Below, piece by piece: positions 34,090 to 42,818 of a DNA stretch of 64,000 nucleotides; position 1 is the stretch's first letter, and each line of letters opens with the position of its first letter. The notes under the pieces were generated by a model that was given only the letters and a program-made list of their open reading frames with translations, was not told where the DNA came from and made no database searches. A program made the translations under genes and the position numbers. The stretch covers positions 2,345,726-2,409,725 of the forward strand of contig NZ_KB905378.1 in assembly GCF_000379085.1 (NCBI RefSeq), written 5' to 3'. This stretch comes from Halomicrobium katesii DSM 19301. Lineage in GTDB: Archaea > Halobacteriota > Halobacteria > Halobacteriales > Haloarculaceae.

Positions 34090-35153
34090 CGGGTCCCCGA
34101 GAGCAGTTCCGACCCGAGGACCACGACAACGACCACTTCCTGCTGACCAGCGTCGTCGGCTCCTACCCCAAGCCCAAGTGGCACGACCGCGCCCGCGAGC
34201 TGTTCGAGGATCCCGACGCCGACTTCGACGAGCACAACTGGGCAGAGGCGAAGGACGACGCCGCCCGACTCATCACGCAGGAACACGAGCGGTCCGGGCT
34301 CGACACCGTCGTCGACGGCGAGATGCGCCGCAACGAGATGGTCGAGTACTTCGCCGAGCTGATCGACGGCTACGAGTTCAACGGCCGCGTGAAGGTGTGG
34401 GGCCACAACTACTTCGACAAGCCCTCGATCGCCGACGAGGTCGAGTACGGCGAGGAGTGGCTCGTCGACGAGTACAAGTTCACGTCGTCGGTCTCCGACC
34501 GCCCGGTCAAGGTCCCGATCACCGGTCCCTACACGCTCGCTCGCTGGGCCTTCAACGAGGCCTACGAGACGACCGAGGACGCCGCCTACGCCCTGGCGGA
34601 CCTCGTCAACGAGGAGATCGAGCGCCTCGTCGACGCCGGCTGTAAGTACGTCCAGATCGACGAGCCGGCGCTCGCCCAGTACGAGGACGACCACGCGATC
34701 GTCGGCGAGTGTCTCGAACGCATCGCCGACGGGCTCCCGGAGGACGTGCGCCTCGGCCTCCACGTCTGTTACGGCGACTACTCGCGGATCTACCCCGAGA
34801 TGCTCGACTACCCGGTCCACGAGTACGACCTCGAACTCGCCAACGGCGACTACGAGCAACTCGACGTGTTCAAGAACGACGAGTTCACGAAGGACTTCGC
34901 GATGGGCGTCGTCGACGCCCACGTCGCCGAGGTCGAGTCCGTCGAGGAGATCAAAGACAACATCAAGAAAGGACTGGAGGTCGTCCCGCCCGAGCAGCTG
35001 ACGGTCTCCCCGGACTGCGGGATCAAGCTCCTGCCCCGCGAGGTCGCCTACGGCAAGATGGAGAACATGGTCCAGGCCGCCCGCGAGATCGAACAGGAGC
35101 TCGACGAGGGCGAGATCGACGTGGTCGGTGGACAGACGGCGAGCGCGGACTAA
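34086..35153 (+). CDS. metE: Methionine synthase (cobalamin-independent, core domain)
   Basis: A 355-residue enzyme that transfers a methyl group to homocysteine. Zinc ligands are visible: LHVCYGDY (His and Cys), the following Glu region YDLELANGDYEQ, and SPDCGIKLLPR (Cys). The start SVVGSYPKPKWHDRARELF is the MetE C-terminal-domain motif. Archaeal MetE proteins lack the N-terminal half of the bacterial enzyme and use a methyl-donor carrier protein not identified here. The ATG overlaps the microprotein stop. Confidence 0.9.
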   Translation: MTGPREQFRPEDHDNDHFLLTSVVGSYPKPKWHDRARELFEDPDADFDEHNWAEAKDDAARLITQEHERSGLDTVVDGEMRRNEMVEYFAELIDGYEFNGRVKVWGHNYFDKPSIADEVEYGEEWLVDEYKFTSSVSDRPVKVPITGPYTLARWAFNEAYETTEDAAYALADLVNEEIERLVDAGCKYVQIDEPALAQYEDDHAIVGECLERIADGLPEDVRLGLHVCYGDYSRIYPEMLDYPVHEYDLELANGDYEQLDVFKNDEFTKDFAMGVVDAHVAEVESVEEIKDNIKKGLEVVPPEQLTVSPDCGIKLLPREVAYGKMENMVQAAREIEQELDEGEIDVVGGQTASAD

Positions 35154-35154
35154 G

Positions 35155-35188
35155 CGAGACGCCGAGCGAAGCGAGGGGTCTCGTTTTT
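35155..35188 (+). terminator. Terminator-like hairpin after metE
   Basis: CGAGAC (35155-35160) pairs with GTCTCG (35178-35183), directly followed by five T. Archaeal termination depends mainly on U-runs; the stem adds support. It lies 2 bases after the metE stop. Confidence 0.45.
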
Positions 35189-35264
35189 GCGAGCGGGAGC
35201 GTAGCGACACGCGAGCAGCGAAGGGCGTGCCGAGCGAAGCGAGGGGTCTCGTTTTTGCGAGCGG
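35161..35264. repeat. Two copies of a 36-bp direct repeat
   Basis: The 36 bases at 35161-35196 (starting GCCGAGCGAAGCGAGGGG) recur without change at 35229-35264, 68 bases apart. Each contains the GTCTCGTTTTTGCGAG end. It reads as a local duplication of the terminator region rather than a CRISPR: two copies only, and no regular spacer. Confidence 0.6.
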
Positions 35265-35337
35265 TGAAACCCCGAGGCTGTCGGGCGGTGTTCAGAGCTG
35301 CATCTGCTGAGTTGTAGACACCGAAAGGGCGAGTGCT

Positions 35338-35456
35338 GCGTGACGGCCTCGCCGTCACGTTATAGCCGGCCGGCCCTTGCGGGAACCCCGACGAAGTCTG
35401 CTCACGGGCGCAAAGCGCCCGTTCGCACGGCCAGAGGGACTCGGAGAGTCCCTCTC
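35338..35456. other. Array of three perfect hairpins in a 470-bp gene-free region
   Basis: Between metE and the OsmC gene (35154-35624) I see no credible gene. The middle contains three perfect stems in a row: CGTGACGGC/GCCGTCACG near 35340, GGGCGC/GCGCCC at 35406-35420, and AGAGGGACT/AGTCCCTCT at about 35433-35456. Such density of exact stems suggests a structured RNA or the end of a decayed mobile element. No known RNA family is recognised. Confidence 0.4.
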
Positions 35457-35624
35457 GGTAAGCACGTGAGGCGCGCGCAGCGAGTCGCGGGACCGCAACT
35501 ACACGAGGGCTTTCAGTGCTTCGGACTGCCTGTACCGATCTCTCATCTGAACACGACCGGCTGTCGACCCCAGTATTACGCATCGACAACGTTTACGGCG
35601 GAGCCGCCCGACCCCACGAGTGCT

Positions 35625-36023
35625 ATGGCAGACATCGAAGTCACCAGTACGTGCGAGGAAGGGTACACGGTCACGAACGTCATCGACGACGAGTGGGAAC
35701 TGGTCGTCGACGCGCTGAGCGAGGACGGTCCGTCTCCGAATCAGGTGCTGGCGGCGGACTACGTCTCGTGTTACATCCCGGCGCTGCGCGTCGCCGCAGA
35801 CCAGACCGGCTACGACGATCTGGGCGCTGTCGAGGCGGAGGTCGCTGCCGATCTCGACGACGACGACGATCTCGACGCGGTCGCGTTCGATATCAAAGTC
35901 GAGGCCGACCTCGGCGACGACGTCGAGGAGATCGTCGAGCTCGGCGAGGAGATCTGTCACGTTCACTCGGCACTTCAGGAGGAGCTCCACGCAGAGATCA
36001 GCCTCGAAGGCGACGCGTTCTGA
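35625..36023 (+). CDS. OsmC family protein
   Basis: A 132-residue OsmC/Ohr-like protein: MADIEVTSTCEEGYTVTNVI, the core LAADYVSCYIPALRVAADQ with the conserved cysteine, and EEICHVHSALQEELHAEI with the second cysteine. These enzymes reduce organic hydroperoxides with the two cysteines. ATG 35625 is chosen for the family N terminus; the frame stays open upstream only as repeat-region sequence. Confidence 0.85.
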   Translation: MADIEVTSTCEEGYTVTNVIDDEWELVVDALSEDGPSPNQVLAADYVSCYIPALRVAADQTGYDDLGAVEAEVAADLDDDDDLDAVAFDIKVEADLGDDVEEIVELGEEICHVHSALQEELHAEISLEGDAF

Positions 36024-36051
36024 GCCGCGAGGAGACAACTTTTCCCGGCAG

Positions 36052-37341
36052 TTACTCCGGGAATAAGAACACAACTGCAGAGGTGTTGTGATAGCCTGTG
36101 TAGTCCTCGTCCGCCGAGCAGACTTCGCCGTATGTTTCGAAGCCAGCGAACGGTGCATCGATCGAACGGCTGATCGCGTCGACTGCGTCGTCGAAGTCAT
36201 CTCCCAGAATCATCGCCCGACACGCACAGTCGTAGACGAACCCACCAGCAACGGCATCGCCGCCGAGTTCGTCGGCGGCATTCGATGCGGCTGTTTCGAC
36301 GGCTGACACCTGATCGGGCTTACTGCTGTGTGTAACACGCAACTCGGTTCCTTCGGCAATGTCTACAGTAAACCCGAGAGAGCCGTCGGTATCTGCGGTG
36401 CGTCCCGGCCACCGGATGTTGTATCCTTCCGTCGAAACGAACGCGGACGCGACGAAATCTCTAATCCGAGACGCGATACCCTGTGCGTCGGCGTCGGGTT
36501 CCGACTCGATGCCCAGCTCGTAGCGGCCGAGTAACATCAGAAACTCTTCGGAACCGGCATCCAAGTCGTCGACGTCGATCCCGTACGACTCTCTCGCATC
36601 GGTCTGAATTGCATCCCGCCAGGCCTCGAAAGCGGGCCGTCCGTCGAGTTCGTAGACTGTGCTTCCTTCGGCCCGCGTGACAGTCATCGGCTCCGAGATC
36701 GGTTCGTGGCCGTGGTTAACTGTTACTGCGAATGGATTTTCAGAGGCCAGTAGCGCGAGCGCGACGGCGTCTGATTCGACCTGTCCATTACAGAATACGT
36801 GTGTCTCCTCTAGCCGAAGGTCGTCACCAGCAGAGCCGCCGACAATTGGAATCTGGTCGTCGTCGATATACTGCTCGGTGAGCTTCGTGATCTCGTCTCC
36901 GATGCTGACAATTCCGTCATGGAGGTTGATTACCGCACGGTGTGGGTACTGGTCGATCTTCGGAGCGTCCGGTTCCGGAAGATCGTGTACCGCTTCGAAC
37001 AGGCAGCGCTTCTGGTCGGCACCTAACCCCGTCGAGAGCGTAGTAAAGAACTCCATCGAGTCGGAAGCGACGATGCCAACTGTCACAGTCTCTGCTTTCG
37101 AGCCCGCTTCAGTGAACTCTCCCGAAGACGAGCAGCCGATGACTTCGGTGTCTGAACCGACGACGCTTCGAATGCCCCACAGCACTGCATCGTAGTCGTA
37201 GACTGGCGAACAGAATACTTGACAGAAGTCGGGGCTATCAGCTTCAATGCCGTTAAGAGCCTCACGCGCTGCGGCCATACCGGCGGCGTCACCATTATTT
37301 CCCGTTGCTTGCCCTGTACCGACCTGTGTGTCCATGTACAC
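36052..37341 (-). CDS. FIST domain sensor protein
   Basis: A 429-residue protein with a FIST-N domain (about residues 40-240; DTEVIGCSSSGEFT and IPIVGGSAGDDL) and a FIST-C domain (about 250-400). FIST proteins are intracellular ligand sensors, often tied to chemotaxis or two-component signalling, thought to bind small molecules such as amino acids. No signalling output gene is adjacent. Its AT content is slightly higher than that of neighbours. Start could be Met at 37341 or 37335. It is convergent with the OsmC gene. Confidence 0.85.
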   Translation of the reverse strand: MYMDTQVGTGQATGNNGDAAGMAAAREALNGIEADSPDFCQVFCSPVYDYDAVLWGIRSVVGSDTEVIGCSSSGEFTEAGSKAETVTVGIVASDSMEFFTTLSTGLGADQKRCLFEAVHDLPEPDAPKIDQYPHRAVINLHDGIVSIGDEITKLTEQYIDDDQIPIVGGSAGDDLRLEETHVFCNGQVESDAVALALLASENPFAVTVNHGHEPISEPMTVTRAEGSTVYELDGRPAFEAWRDAIQTDARESYGIDVDDLDAGSEEFLMLLGRYELGIESEPDADAQGIASRIRDFVASAFVSTEGYNIRWPGRTADTDGSLGFTVDIAEGTELRVTHSSKPDQVSAVETAASNAADELGGDAVAGGFVYDCACRAMILGDDFDDAVDAISRSIDAPFAGFETYGEVCSADEDYTGYHNTSAVVFLFPE

Positions 37342-37456
37342 TGTCTAACTGAAAGGACAACTTATGTGTCACGGAGTTAGCGGAGACTCCACGGTGGTGA
37401 AAACAAGGTAATACGAGCGGGAAACGCTCATACCCTCGGCTCGCGAACGCCTGTGT

Positions 37457-37900
37457 ATGAGTAGCGACTGGACGAACGCGATCGCCGCGGAGCGAATGGA
37501 GGTCGACACCGAGTTCAACGACCGCGTCGAGGCCTCGTCGTTCTCGAACCAGCAGTGGAACCTCGTGATGACGGCACTCGAATTCGAGATCCACGGAGCC
37601 GAAGATCCGGAGACGGCAGAGATCGTGGCCGACACGTCGAACCTCTCGACGATCATGCCCGAACTCGATCGGATCGCCGAGCAGGGGCCGATGGGTGGCG
37701 GTGGTGGCGGCGGTTCGAGCGGCGACACCGGCGGCGGAATCCTGGGCGGCGTCAAGGACGCACTGGGACTCGGTGGCGGTGGTGGCGGCGACGACCGCAT
37801 CGAGGAAGCCGAGGAGCTCGCGGCAGAGTACGCGGGACTGCTCCAGGAGAAGCTAGAGACGAACGGGCGCTGGAGTATGGTCTGCGACCGCGCCGCGTAG
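37457..37900 (+). CDS. DUF5799 family protein
   Basis: A 147-residue haloarchaeal protein: MSSDWTNAIAAERMEVDTEF, a helical N-terminal half, a flexible Gly/Ser linker (GGGGGGGSSGDTGGG), and a helical C terminus (EAEELAAEYAGLLQEKLE). I recall this pattern as DUF5799; function unknown. Divergent from the FIST gene. Confidence 0.65.
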   Translation: MSSDWTNAIAAERMEVDTEFNDRVEASSFSNQQWNLVMTALEFEIHGAEDPETAEIVADTSNLSTIMPELDRIAEQGPMGGGGGGGSSGDTGGGILGGVKDALGLGGGGGGDDRIEEAEELAAEYAGLLQEKLETNGRWSMVCDRAA

Positions 37901-37970
37901 CGCCCGGAGCGACGTTTCGTGACCGTGACTCCCGACAGTGGCGACGCTCTGGCCGCCCCGATCGGAAACA

Positions 37971-38017
37971 GTACGAAACGATCATATTCGAAAACGCTTT
38001 GTGATCGTTTTTCGTAC
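37971..38017 (+). promoter_or_regulatory. Inverted-repeat operator in the aldolase promoter
   Basis: The arms GTACGAAACGATCA (37971-37984) and TGATCGTTTTTCGTAC (38002-38017) are inverted repeats that match perfectly apart from a two-base length difference, and end 9 bases ahead of the aldolase ATG at 38026. A repressor or activator bound here would overlap the core promoter. GlpR, encoded 3 kb downstream, is the obvious candidate but nothing proves it. Confidence 0.5.
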
Positions 38018-38025
38018 GAGCGTGC

Positions 38026-38808
38026 ATGCACGTCAGCGACGACTCGCCGCTCGTCCGCAACGGCAAGACGATCGTCCTCGCGCACGATCACGGGCTCGAA
38101 CACGGGCCAAAGCAGTTCGACGGCGTCGAGGAGCGCCTCGATCCGAACGCGGTCTTCGAGATGGCGACCCACGACGCCGTCACCGCTCTGGCCGTCGGGA
38201 AGGGACTGACCGAGACGTACTACCCCAGCTACGACGACGAGGTGAATCTGCTGGCGAAGCTCAACGGCGGTTCGGACCTCTGGATGGGCGAACCGTACGC
38301 GCCCCAGAACTGGTCGGTCGACTACGCCGCCGAGCTGGGTGCCGACGCCGTCGGGTACACGGTCTACCCCGGCGTCAACGACGAGCCGCGGCTATTCGAG
38401 GACTTCCGGCCGGTCCAGGAGCGCGCACGCGACCACGACCTCCCGATCGCGATGTGGTCGTATCCGCGCGGACAGGCGATCAAGGAGCATCGGAGCCGGG
38501 ACGTGGTCGCCTACGCCGCCCGCATCGGCCTCGAACTCGGCGGTGACTTCGTGAAGGTCAAGTACCCACGCAGTCCGGAGGCCATGGCTCACGCCGTCGA
38601 CGCGACCGGCGACACCGGCGTCCTCCTCTCTGGGGGTTCGAAGACCTCCGACCGCGAGTTCCTCGAACTGGTCGAGAGCTGTCTCGACGCCGGTGTCTCC
38701 GGGCTCGCGGTCGGCCGCAACGTCTGGCAACGCGAGGACCCGTACGACATCCTCGACAAACTCGAACGGGTCGTCTTCGAGGGTGCGAGTGCAGACGACG
38801 TACTCTAA
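38026..38808 (+). CDS. Class I fructose-bisphosphate aldolase (DhnA/ADHS-like)
   Basis: A 260-residue TIM barrel of the archaeal class I aldolase family: LAHDHGLEHGPKQF, MWSYPRGQAIKEH (catalytic Tyr region) and FVKVKYPRS with the Schiff-base lysine. It cleaves or makes fructose 1,6-bisphosphate. The close homologue 2-amino-3,7-dideoxy-heptulosonate synthase shares these motifs, but the neighbours (PfkB, 1-phosphofructokinase, GlpR) favour fructose metabolism. Confidence 0.8.
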   Translation: MHVSDDSPLVRNGKTIVLAHDHGLEHGPKQFDGVEERLDPNAVFEMATHDAVTALAVGKGLTETYYPSYDDEVNLLAKLNGGSDLWMGEPYAPQNWSVDYAAELGADAVGYTVYPGVNDEPRLFEDFRPVQERARDHDLPIAMWSYPRGQAIKEHRSRDVVAYAARIGLELGGDFVKVKYPRSPEAMAHAVDATGDTGVLLSGGSKTSDREFLELVESCLDAGVSGLAVGRNVWQREDPYDILDKLERVVFEGASADDVL

Positions 38809-38832
38809 GGGACGGGAGGAGAGAGTACCACT

Positions 38833-39951
38833 ATGAGTTCGTTCGACGACGAGACCGAGGCCGCCGTCGCCGTTGCACGGGCACAGCTCCCCGAGACGGT
38901 CCCGAGCGAGCGAGTCGTCTTCGGCTTCGACGGCTACGTCGACCGCGTCCGCGAGGTCGTCGCCGATCGCCACGATCCCGACGACTACGACCGACTGGAC
39001 ACGCTGGCCGGCTTTGGCGATCGCGTCCACGACTCCGTCGCGGCCGACAGCTCCCTCTCCTTCGAGTGGCTCCAGCGGGGGACCCGGACCGGCGGGCACA
39101 CGAGCCACCTCGCTCGGGCCTTCGGCGGCTGGGGCTTCGATCCGGTGATGATCGGGATGTACGGCCGGCCGGTGCGTGACGTGTTCGCCGACGAGTTCGC
39201 CGACTGCGAGCTCCACTCGCTGGGACAACCGGGCTACACGGACGCCGTCGAGTTCGACGACGGCAAGCTCATGCTCATCGAGAACGGGACGACGATGGAC
39301 CTGGACTGGTCGTTTCTCACGGACCGGCTCGGTCGAGAACGTCTCCGCGACCGGCTCGACGGTGCGGCCCTGCTTGGCACCGGCTACTGGGCGGAGACGC
39401 CCGACCTGCCGGACGTACTCGACGGGATCGCCGGGCTCTGGGACGACATCGACGAGCCGCCTGAGACGGTGCTCGTCGATCCCGGCGACGTGCGGAAGCT
39501 CGACGCCGAGCGCCTCGACGGCGGGACCGGAGCCATCGGTCGCCTCGCGGCCAAGACGCGCGTCGTCGTCTCGGCCAACCGCGCCGAGACCCAACTCCTC
39601 GCAGAGACCTACGGCGACGGCGGCGAGGAATCGCTCGAAGCGGAGGCTCGCACGCTCCGCGAGACCTTCGACGCCAGCCTGTTCGTCTCGCACGGCGTCG
39701 ACCGGTCGCTGGTCGCTGGGGTCGACGGGACCACGGACGTGGCCGTCCCGTCCGTCGACGACCCCGAGTTGACGACGAGTGCCGGCGACCACTTCAACGC
39801 CGGCCTCGCGCTGGCACTGGTCACCGGTGTCGATCCGGCCGGTGCCGTCGTCGTCGGCAACGCCGTCGCCGGTGCGTTCGTGCGCAGCGGCGAACCACCG
39901 ACGTTCGAGGCGATCCGTGCGTTCGTCGACGAGTACGGGGCGAAGTTCTAG
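38833..39951 (+). CDS. PfkB-family sugar kinase
   Basis: A 372-residue ribokinase-type kinase: VVFGFDGYVDRVREVV at the N terminus and the catalytic base motif TTSAGDHFNAGLALALV (the usual GAGD is SAGD). The length exceeds that of typical PfkB proteins and the substrate is unknown. It starts 24 bases after the aldolase and is probably in the same operon. Its TAG overlaps tail-to-tail with the 1-phosphofructokinase gene. Confidence 0.82.
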   Translation: MSSFDDETEAAVAVARAQLPETVPSERVVFGFDGYVDRVREVVADRHDPDDYDRLDTLAGFGDRVHDSVAADSSLSFEWLQRGTRTGGHTSHLARAFGGWGFDPVMIGMYGRPVRDVFADEFADCELHSLGQPGYTDAVEFDDGKLMLIENGTTMDLDWSFLTDRLGRERLRDRLDGAALLGTGYWAETPDLPDVLDGIAGLWDDIDEPPETVLVDPGDVRKLDAERLDGGTGAIGRLAAKTRVVVSANRAETQLLAETYGDGGEESLEAEARTLRETFDASLFVSHGVDRSLVAGVDGTTDVAVPSVDDPELTTSAGDHFNAGLALALVTGVDPAGAVVVGNAVAGAFVRSGEPPTFEAIRAFVDEYGAKF

Positions 39952-40856
39952 AGCCGTCGGGTCTCGACGGCGGACCGATCCCCGAAGACGCCGTCGAGGT
40001 CCGGAACGCCGGTCCCCGCCTGCGAGACCACGCGCGACGCGACCGCCACTCCCGTCGCCAGCGCGAGTTCGTCACTCTCACCGCGTTCGAGCGACGCCAG
40101 CACGCCCGACAGCAGCGCGTCGCCGGCACCGACCGTGTCGACGACATCGACGGCCAGCGGTTCGGCGTGGACGGCCCCGTCGGGACCGACGAGGACGGCA
40201 CCGTCGGCTCCCAGCGACGCGACGACGCGCTCGAAGCCCCGCTCTCCGAGCGCGCTGGCGGCCGCCACACACTCCTCGACGCTCTCGACGGTCGTCTCGG
40301 TGGCTGCGGCCAGCTCCTCGTGGTTGGGCTTGCACAGCGCGTAGTCGGCCGACAGCGCCCGCAGCGTCTCGCCTTCGACGTCGACGGCCGTCCGCCACGG
40401 TCCGGACGAGGCGATGCGGTCGATGGCGTCGCGCTCTAGTCCCGGCGGGAGACTGCCACCGACGAGTACGCGGGCGGGCTCGTGGTCGGCAATGTGGTCG
40501 ACGAGGTCGTCGACGGCGCTCGCGTCGACGGCGGGGCCCGCCTGGTTGAGTTTGTACTCGGTTCCGGCGGCCAGCGCGGTCGTGTTGAGCCGCGTCGGCT
40601 CGTCGACGGTGACGAACTCCGCGGGAATGTCGGCCGCTTCGAGCTGTTCCGTGACGAAGGTTCCCGTAAAGCCGCCCAGGAGCCCGGTAGCGACGGTAGC
40701 GGTGTCCATCGCTGTCAGGAACTGCGAGACGTTGATCCCCTTGCCACCGGCGTCGAACTGCGCGTCGGTCGCTCTGTTGACCGTCTCGCTGGCCAGTGGC
40801 TCGTCGAAGGTGACCGTCTGGTCGACGGCGGGGTTGTAGGTGACCGTGAGGATCAC
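39948..40856 (-). CDS. pfkB: 1-phosphofructokinase
   Basis: A 302-residue PfkB kinase with the sugar-phosphate motif GGKGINVSQFL, GGSLPPG and the catalytic DTVGAGDALLSGV. This motif set is typical of 1-phosphofructokinase, converting fructose 1-phosphate to fructose 1,6-bisphosphate. Its ATG overlaps the stop of glpR by 4 bases, the pfkB-glpR arrangement known in haloarchaea. Confidence 0.9.
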   Translation of the reverse strand: MILTVTYNPAVDQTVTFDEPLASETVNRATDAQFDAGGKGINVSQFLTAMDTATVATGLLGGFTGTFVTEQLEAADIPAEFVTVDEPTRLNTTALAAGTEYKLNQAGPAVDASAVDDLVDHIADHEPARVLVGGSLPPGLERDAIDRIASSGPWRTAVDVEGETLRALSADYALCKPNHEELAAATETTVESVEECVAAASALGERGFERVVASLGADGAVLVGPDGAVHAEPLAVDVVDTVGAGDALLSGVLASLERGESDELALATGVAVASRVVSQAGTGVPDLDGVFGDRSAVETRRL

Positions 40857-41617
40857 GCGTCTGCCTCCAGGACGGTCACGTCGGCCTCGTCGAGGGCGGC
40901 GGCCAGCGCACCGTCCGGCGTGCGGTCGGTCACCAGCGCGTCGACCGCGTCGAGGGCGGCGACGGTGACGAACGACTGCTCGTCGAACTTCGAGCTGTCG
41001 GCGACGAGCACGACGCGGCTGGCCTGCTCGACGAACCGGGACTTGACCGCGGCTTCGGCCTCGTTTGGGGTCGTCAGCCCGGTCGTGGCGTCGAGGCTGT
41101 TCGTCCCGACGAACAGCAGGTCGACGTGGTGGTCGTCGAGGAACCGCTGGGCGGTCGGACCGACCAGCGCCCGAGTCCGGCGGCGCAACGTCCCACCGGT
41201 CACCGTCACCGCGATGCCTTTGTCCAGCAGGGTCGTCGCCAGATCCGGCATGTTCGTCACCGCCTCGACGCCGGCCTCGCTCGGCAGCGCACGCGCGACG
41301 GCCATCGTCGTCGTCCCGGCGTCGAACGACACCACCTGCGCGTCCTGCAACAGGTCGACGGCGCGGGCGGCGATGGCCTGTTTGGCGTCCAGTCGGTCGA
41401 CTTCGCGCTGGCCGTACGGGCGCTCCTGTCCGACCGACGACGCCGGGACGGCACCGCCGTGTGATCGTTCGATCCGGCCGTCGTCTTCGAGCTCCTGTAG
41501 GTCGCGCCGGATCGTCGCCTTCGAGAAGTCGAGTTCGGTTGCGAGTCGGGCGACAGAACAGCCGTCACGCTCCGTGACGAGTTCGACGATCCGCCGCTTG
41601 CGCTCGGCTGGCAGCAT
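40853..41617 (-). CDS. glpR: GlpR (DeoR-family) repressor
   Basis: A 254-residue regulator: MLPAERKRRIVELVTERDG with the DeoR helix-turn-helix VARLATELDFSKATIRRDLQ, then a sugar-phosphate sensor domain (VVSFDAGTTTMAVARAL, VGPTAQRFL, VADSSKFDE). In Haloferax, GlpR represses pfkB and glycerol/fructose genes. It is co-translated with 1-phosphofructokinase. Confidence 0.92.
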   Translation of the reverse strand: MLPAERKRRIVELVTERDGCSVARLATELDFSKATIRRDLQELEDDGRIERSHGGAVPASSVGQERPYGQREVDRLDAKQAIAARAVDLLQDAQVVSFDAGTTTMAVARALPSEAGVEAVTNMPDLATTLLDKGIAVTVTGGTLRRRTRALVGPTAQRFLDDHHVDLLFVGTNSLDATTGLTTPNEAEAAVKSRFVEQASRVVLVADSSKFDEQSFVTVAALDAVDALVTDRTPDGALAAALDEADVTVLEADA

Positions 41618-41691
41618 TACACCGCCGTTCGTGGCCGGCGAACTTACTACTTTCTATCGTTGCTGTTCGTTTTTGCTCGAAACTGAGTGAT

Positions 41692-42720
41692 CTAGAGCCG
41701 GTCGACGACGGCCTCGGTGACCGCCTCGGTCGAGGCCGAGCCGCCGAGGTCCGGCGTCTTCGGACCGTCTTCGAGCGTCGCTTCGACGGCCGTCCGAACG
41801 CGGTCGCCCTCGTCTTCGTACCCCAGATGATCGAGCAGCATCGCGGCCGAGAGGATCATCGCAGCCGGGTTTGCGACCCCCTCGCCCGCGATGTCCGGCG
41901 CGGAGCCGTGGACCGGTTCGAACAGCGCGTTGTCCTCGCCGACGTTCGCGCTCGGCAGCAGGCCGAGGCCGCCGACCAGCCCGGCCGCGAGGTCCGACAG
42001 CATGTCCCCGGCGAGGTTCGGACAGATCACGACGCCGTAGTCCTCGGGGTGCATGACCAGATGCATCGCCAGCGCGTCCATCAGCGCCGTGTCGTAGGCG
42101 ATCCCTTCGCTCGCGGTGTCACCGCTCGCGCGTTCGTCGGTGCGTGGCACCGACCGCTCCTCGGCGACCGCCTCGGCGGTGTCGAGGAACAGGCCGTCGG
42201 TCTCGCGCATGACGTTTGCCTTGTGGGCGATGGTCACGTCGTCGTAGTCGTTGTTGCGGGCGTAGTCGAAGCCGAAGTCGGCGATCTTCTCGGAGGCGTC
42301 CTCGGTGATCACGCGCGTACACGTCGTGACGCCGTCGCTGATCTCGCTCTCGATGCCCTTGTAGACGCCCTCCGTGTTCTCCCGAATGAACACGAGATCG
42401 GTGTCGGGCTGTACGGCGTCTAGGCCGGGGTACGAGACGGCCGGGCGGACGTTGGCGAAGGAGTCGACGACCTGCCGGAGCGGCAAAATCACGTCGGCGG
42501 CCGTCTCGCCGGCCGCACCGAACAGCGTCGCGTCGGCGTCGGCGGCGATCTCGCGGGTCTCCCGTGGCAGTGCCTCGCCGGTCTCGGCCTTCACGGCGTC
42601 GCCGGCCTCGCCCTCGACGAACTCGAAGTCGACGGCGATCGCCTCCAGTACGTCGACGGCCGCGGGCGTGACCTCCTGTCCGATCCCGTCGCCGGGAATC
42701 ACTGCGATCTCGTGAGTCAT
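41692..42720 (-). CDS. leuB: 3-isopropylmalate dehydrogenase
   Basis: A 342-residue NAD-dependent beta-decarboxylating dehydrogenase: [43 protein letters not shown], and the NAD site [14 protein letters not shown]. It catalyses the third step of leucine synthesis. The leuCD genes lie 1.0 kb upstream on the same strand, separated by a membrane-protein gene and a palindrome. ATG 42720 gives the family N terminus; the open frame further upstream is arginine-rich shadow. Confidence 0.93.
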   Translation of the reverse strand: MTHEIAVIPGDGIGQEVTPAAVDVLEAIAVDFEFVEGEAGDAVKAETGEALPRETREIAADADATLFGAAGETAADVILPLRQVVDSFANVRPAVSYPGLDAVQPDTDLVFIRENTEGVYKGIESEISDGVTTCTRVITEDASEKIADFGFDYARNNDYDDVTIAHKANVMRETDGLFLDTAEAVAEERSVPRTDERASGDTASEGIAYDTALMDALAMHLVMHPEDYGVVICPNLAGDMLSDLAAGLVGGLGLLPSANVGEDNALFEPVHGSAPDIAGEGVANPAAMILSAAMLLDHLGYEDEGDRVRTAVEATLEDGPKTPDLGGSASTEAVTEAVVDRL

Positions 42721-42818
42721 GCGCGTACGTCTCGCGGGCGTCGAAAAGAGGGTGTCGATACCGGTCGTCCGCCCTCGCAGGGCCGGAGTCGACGGGCGGA
42801 CGCGAACGCCGTCGCTCT

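Noticed and set aside
35161-35264. CRISPR array
   Set aside because: Only two repeat copies, no spacer series, and no cas genes nearby.
35023-35589. A 188-codon minus-strand frame in the metE-OsmC gap
   Set aside because: It runs through direct repeats and hairpins, and is low-complexity (Arg/Ser/Pro); no family is seen.
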